DNA of 64,000 bases, taken from positions 14,127,088 through 14,191,087 of the forward strand of contig SSBO01000012.1 of assembly GCA_005281725.1 (NCBI GenBank). The letters are read 5' to 3'. Positions 63,525 to 64,000 of the stretch are shown here, one piece after another. Origin of the DNA: Wuchereria bancrofti. Lineage: Eukaryota; Nematoda; Chromadorea; Rhabditida; Onchocercidae. The position numbers and the translations under genes were made by a program. The notes beneath the pieces are model-generated. The model searched no databases, was not told the origin of the DNA, and saw only the letters and a list, made by a program, of their open reading frames with translations. Position 1 is the first letter of the stretch; each line of letters starts with the position of its first letter.

Positions 63525-64000
63525 TTCAAAAAGTTGATGAAACTGTAAGGTTAGTTACATCAATCATTCCAGCAATGAGCTTTTGTAACAGATTCACTTA
63601 TTAATTCAGTAGAATATTTCAAGGTAATATTATAATAAAATATATTTAGCTAATAGAAATATAGCTTTCCCTAAATTCGTTACTTTCCAGCTATCTGCCC
63701 AAGCAAAAACTCATTTAAGAATTTCAGTTTTGAAAATTTTTCAAAATTTCTGAACAATGTGTTGGAATTATATTACAATTATACAATTCCATAATTAGAT
63801 GAATTATACAATTCCCCATATATACAGACAAGCTTGACATAATTGGGAAAAGTTCGCTGATAAAATTGTCATGACCTTTTCGATGGATGCTTGCCATTTG
63901 AACACATTGAACAAATTAATATCTCAAAAAAACAAGCGTAAATTATCGATCAAATTTTTAATGCCAGTTACTGATCATATAAAATGCATTAAATGGGAAC
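63525..64000 (-). repeat. Upstream (5') LTR of the BEL/Pao element, truncated by the window
   Basis: This is the partner of the repeat at 59345-59965, in direct orientation. The similarity starts near ATGAGC...AGATTCACTTA (63570-63600) and still continues at the last bases of the window, so its outer end lies beyond 64000. Confidence 0.55.

Larger units (their letters stand above)
59345..64000 (-). mobile_element. Decayed BEL/Pao LTR retrotransposon, cut by the window end
   Basis: The element lies on the minus strand between two diverged direct repeats and holds broken blocks of a BEL/Pao polyprotein in the right order. From high to low coordinates these are a protease/linker-like block (about 63100-62900), the reverse transcriptase N-terminal region (62690-62530), and a palm block with KAFLELELHPS (about 62355-62285). 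Then come the YLDN motif (about 62130-62119), FQYDPLEVL (about 61850), and an RNase H-like block (61711-61530). ELPKFIQNW with a WW...ESEW block (61520-61395), the integrase zinc-binding-like block (61159-61000) and the integrase core start (60858-60790) complete the order. Frames change repeatedly and stops interrupt every block. The integrase GLDYFGP reads GLNYFGP, so the first catalytic Asp is gone. The element is clearly dead. Outer boundaries are approximate. Confidence 0.8.

Overview
The window is nuclear DNA of a nematode, most likely a parasitic (spirurid/filarial-type) species. It is strongly AT-rich, its introns are short with TTTCAG-type acceptors, and the encoded ubiquitin is the nematode form with Ala at position 19. 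Two genes belong to the nematode Clc-like claudin family, and several start codons lie just downstream of a splice-acceptor-like site, as expected for spliced-leader trans-splicing. The species itself cannot be fixed from the sequence alone.

Layout, left to right. 0.3-2.2 kb (+): a decayed Fes/Fer-type tyrosine kinase. 3.2-4.7 kb (-): a four-unit polyubiquitin gene with an intron at the same codon of each repeat, with a promoter-like region to about 5.4 kb. 8.1-14.0 kb (-): a 13-exon importin-13-type nuclear transport receptor. 16.3-18.0 kb (+): a five-exon SAM-dependent O-methyltransferase of the catechol/caffeoyl-CoA type. 18.6-25.7 kb (-): a 21-exon GLD-2-type cytoplasmic poly(A) polymerase, convergent with the methyltransferase. 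27.5-34.6 kb (+): a 20-exon puromycin-sensitive M1 aminopeptidase, divergent from the poly(A) polymerase. 35.2 kb (+): a possible 60-residue membrane microprotein. 35.5-37.0 and 40.1-41.8 kb (-): two tandem Clc-like/claudin-like paralogues. 41.8-51.2 kb: a gene-poor, very AT-rich stretch with simple repeats. 51.2-56.0 kb (+): an 11-exon multipass membrane protein that I do not recognise. 59.3-64.0 kb (-): a decayed BEL/Pao LTR retrotransposon with two diverged LTRs, the outer one cut by the window end.

Exon models were built by hand. I translated each block and required splice phases to match from exon to exon. For the importin, methyltransferase, poly(A) polymerase, aminopeptidase, ubiquitin and both Clc genes the whole reading frame closes with consistent phase. 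The unrecognised membrane gene closes with one weak junction (start of its ninth exon).

Functionally the genes are mostly housekeeping or germline: protein turnover (polyubiquitin, PSA-type aminopeptidase), nuclear import, and translational control by poly(A) tail extension. PAM-1 and GLD-2 are both oocyte/embryo factors in Caenorhabditis elegans, and here they are divergent neighbours about 1.8 kb apart. Nothing resembles a prokaryotic operon, CRISPR array or integrated virus apart from the retrotransposon remains.
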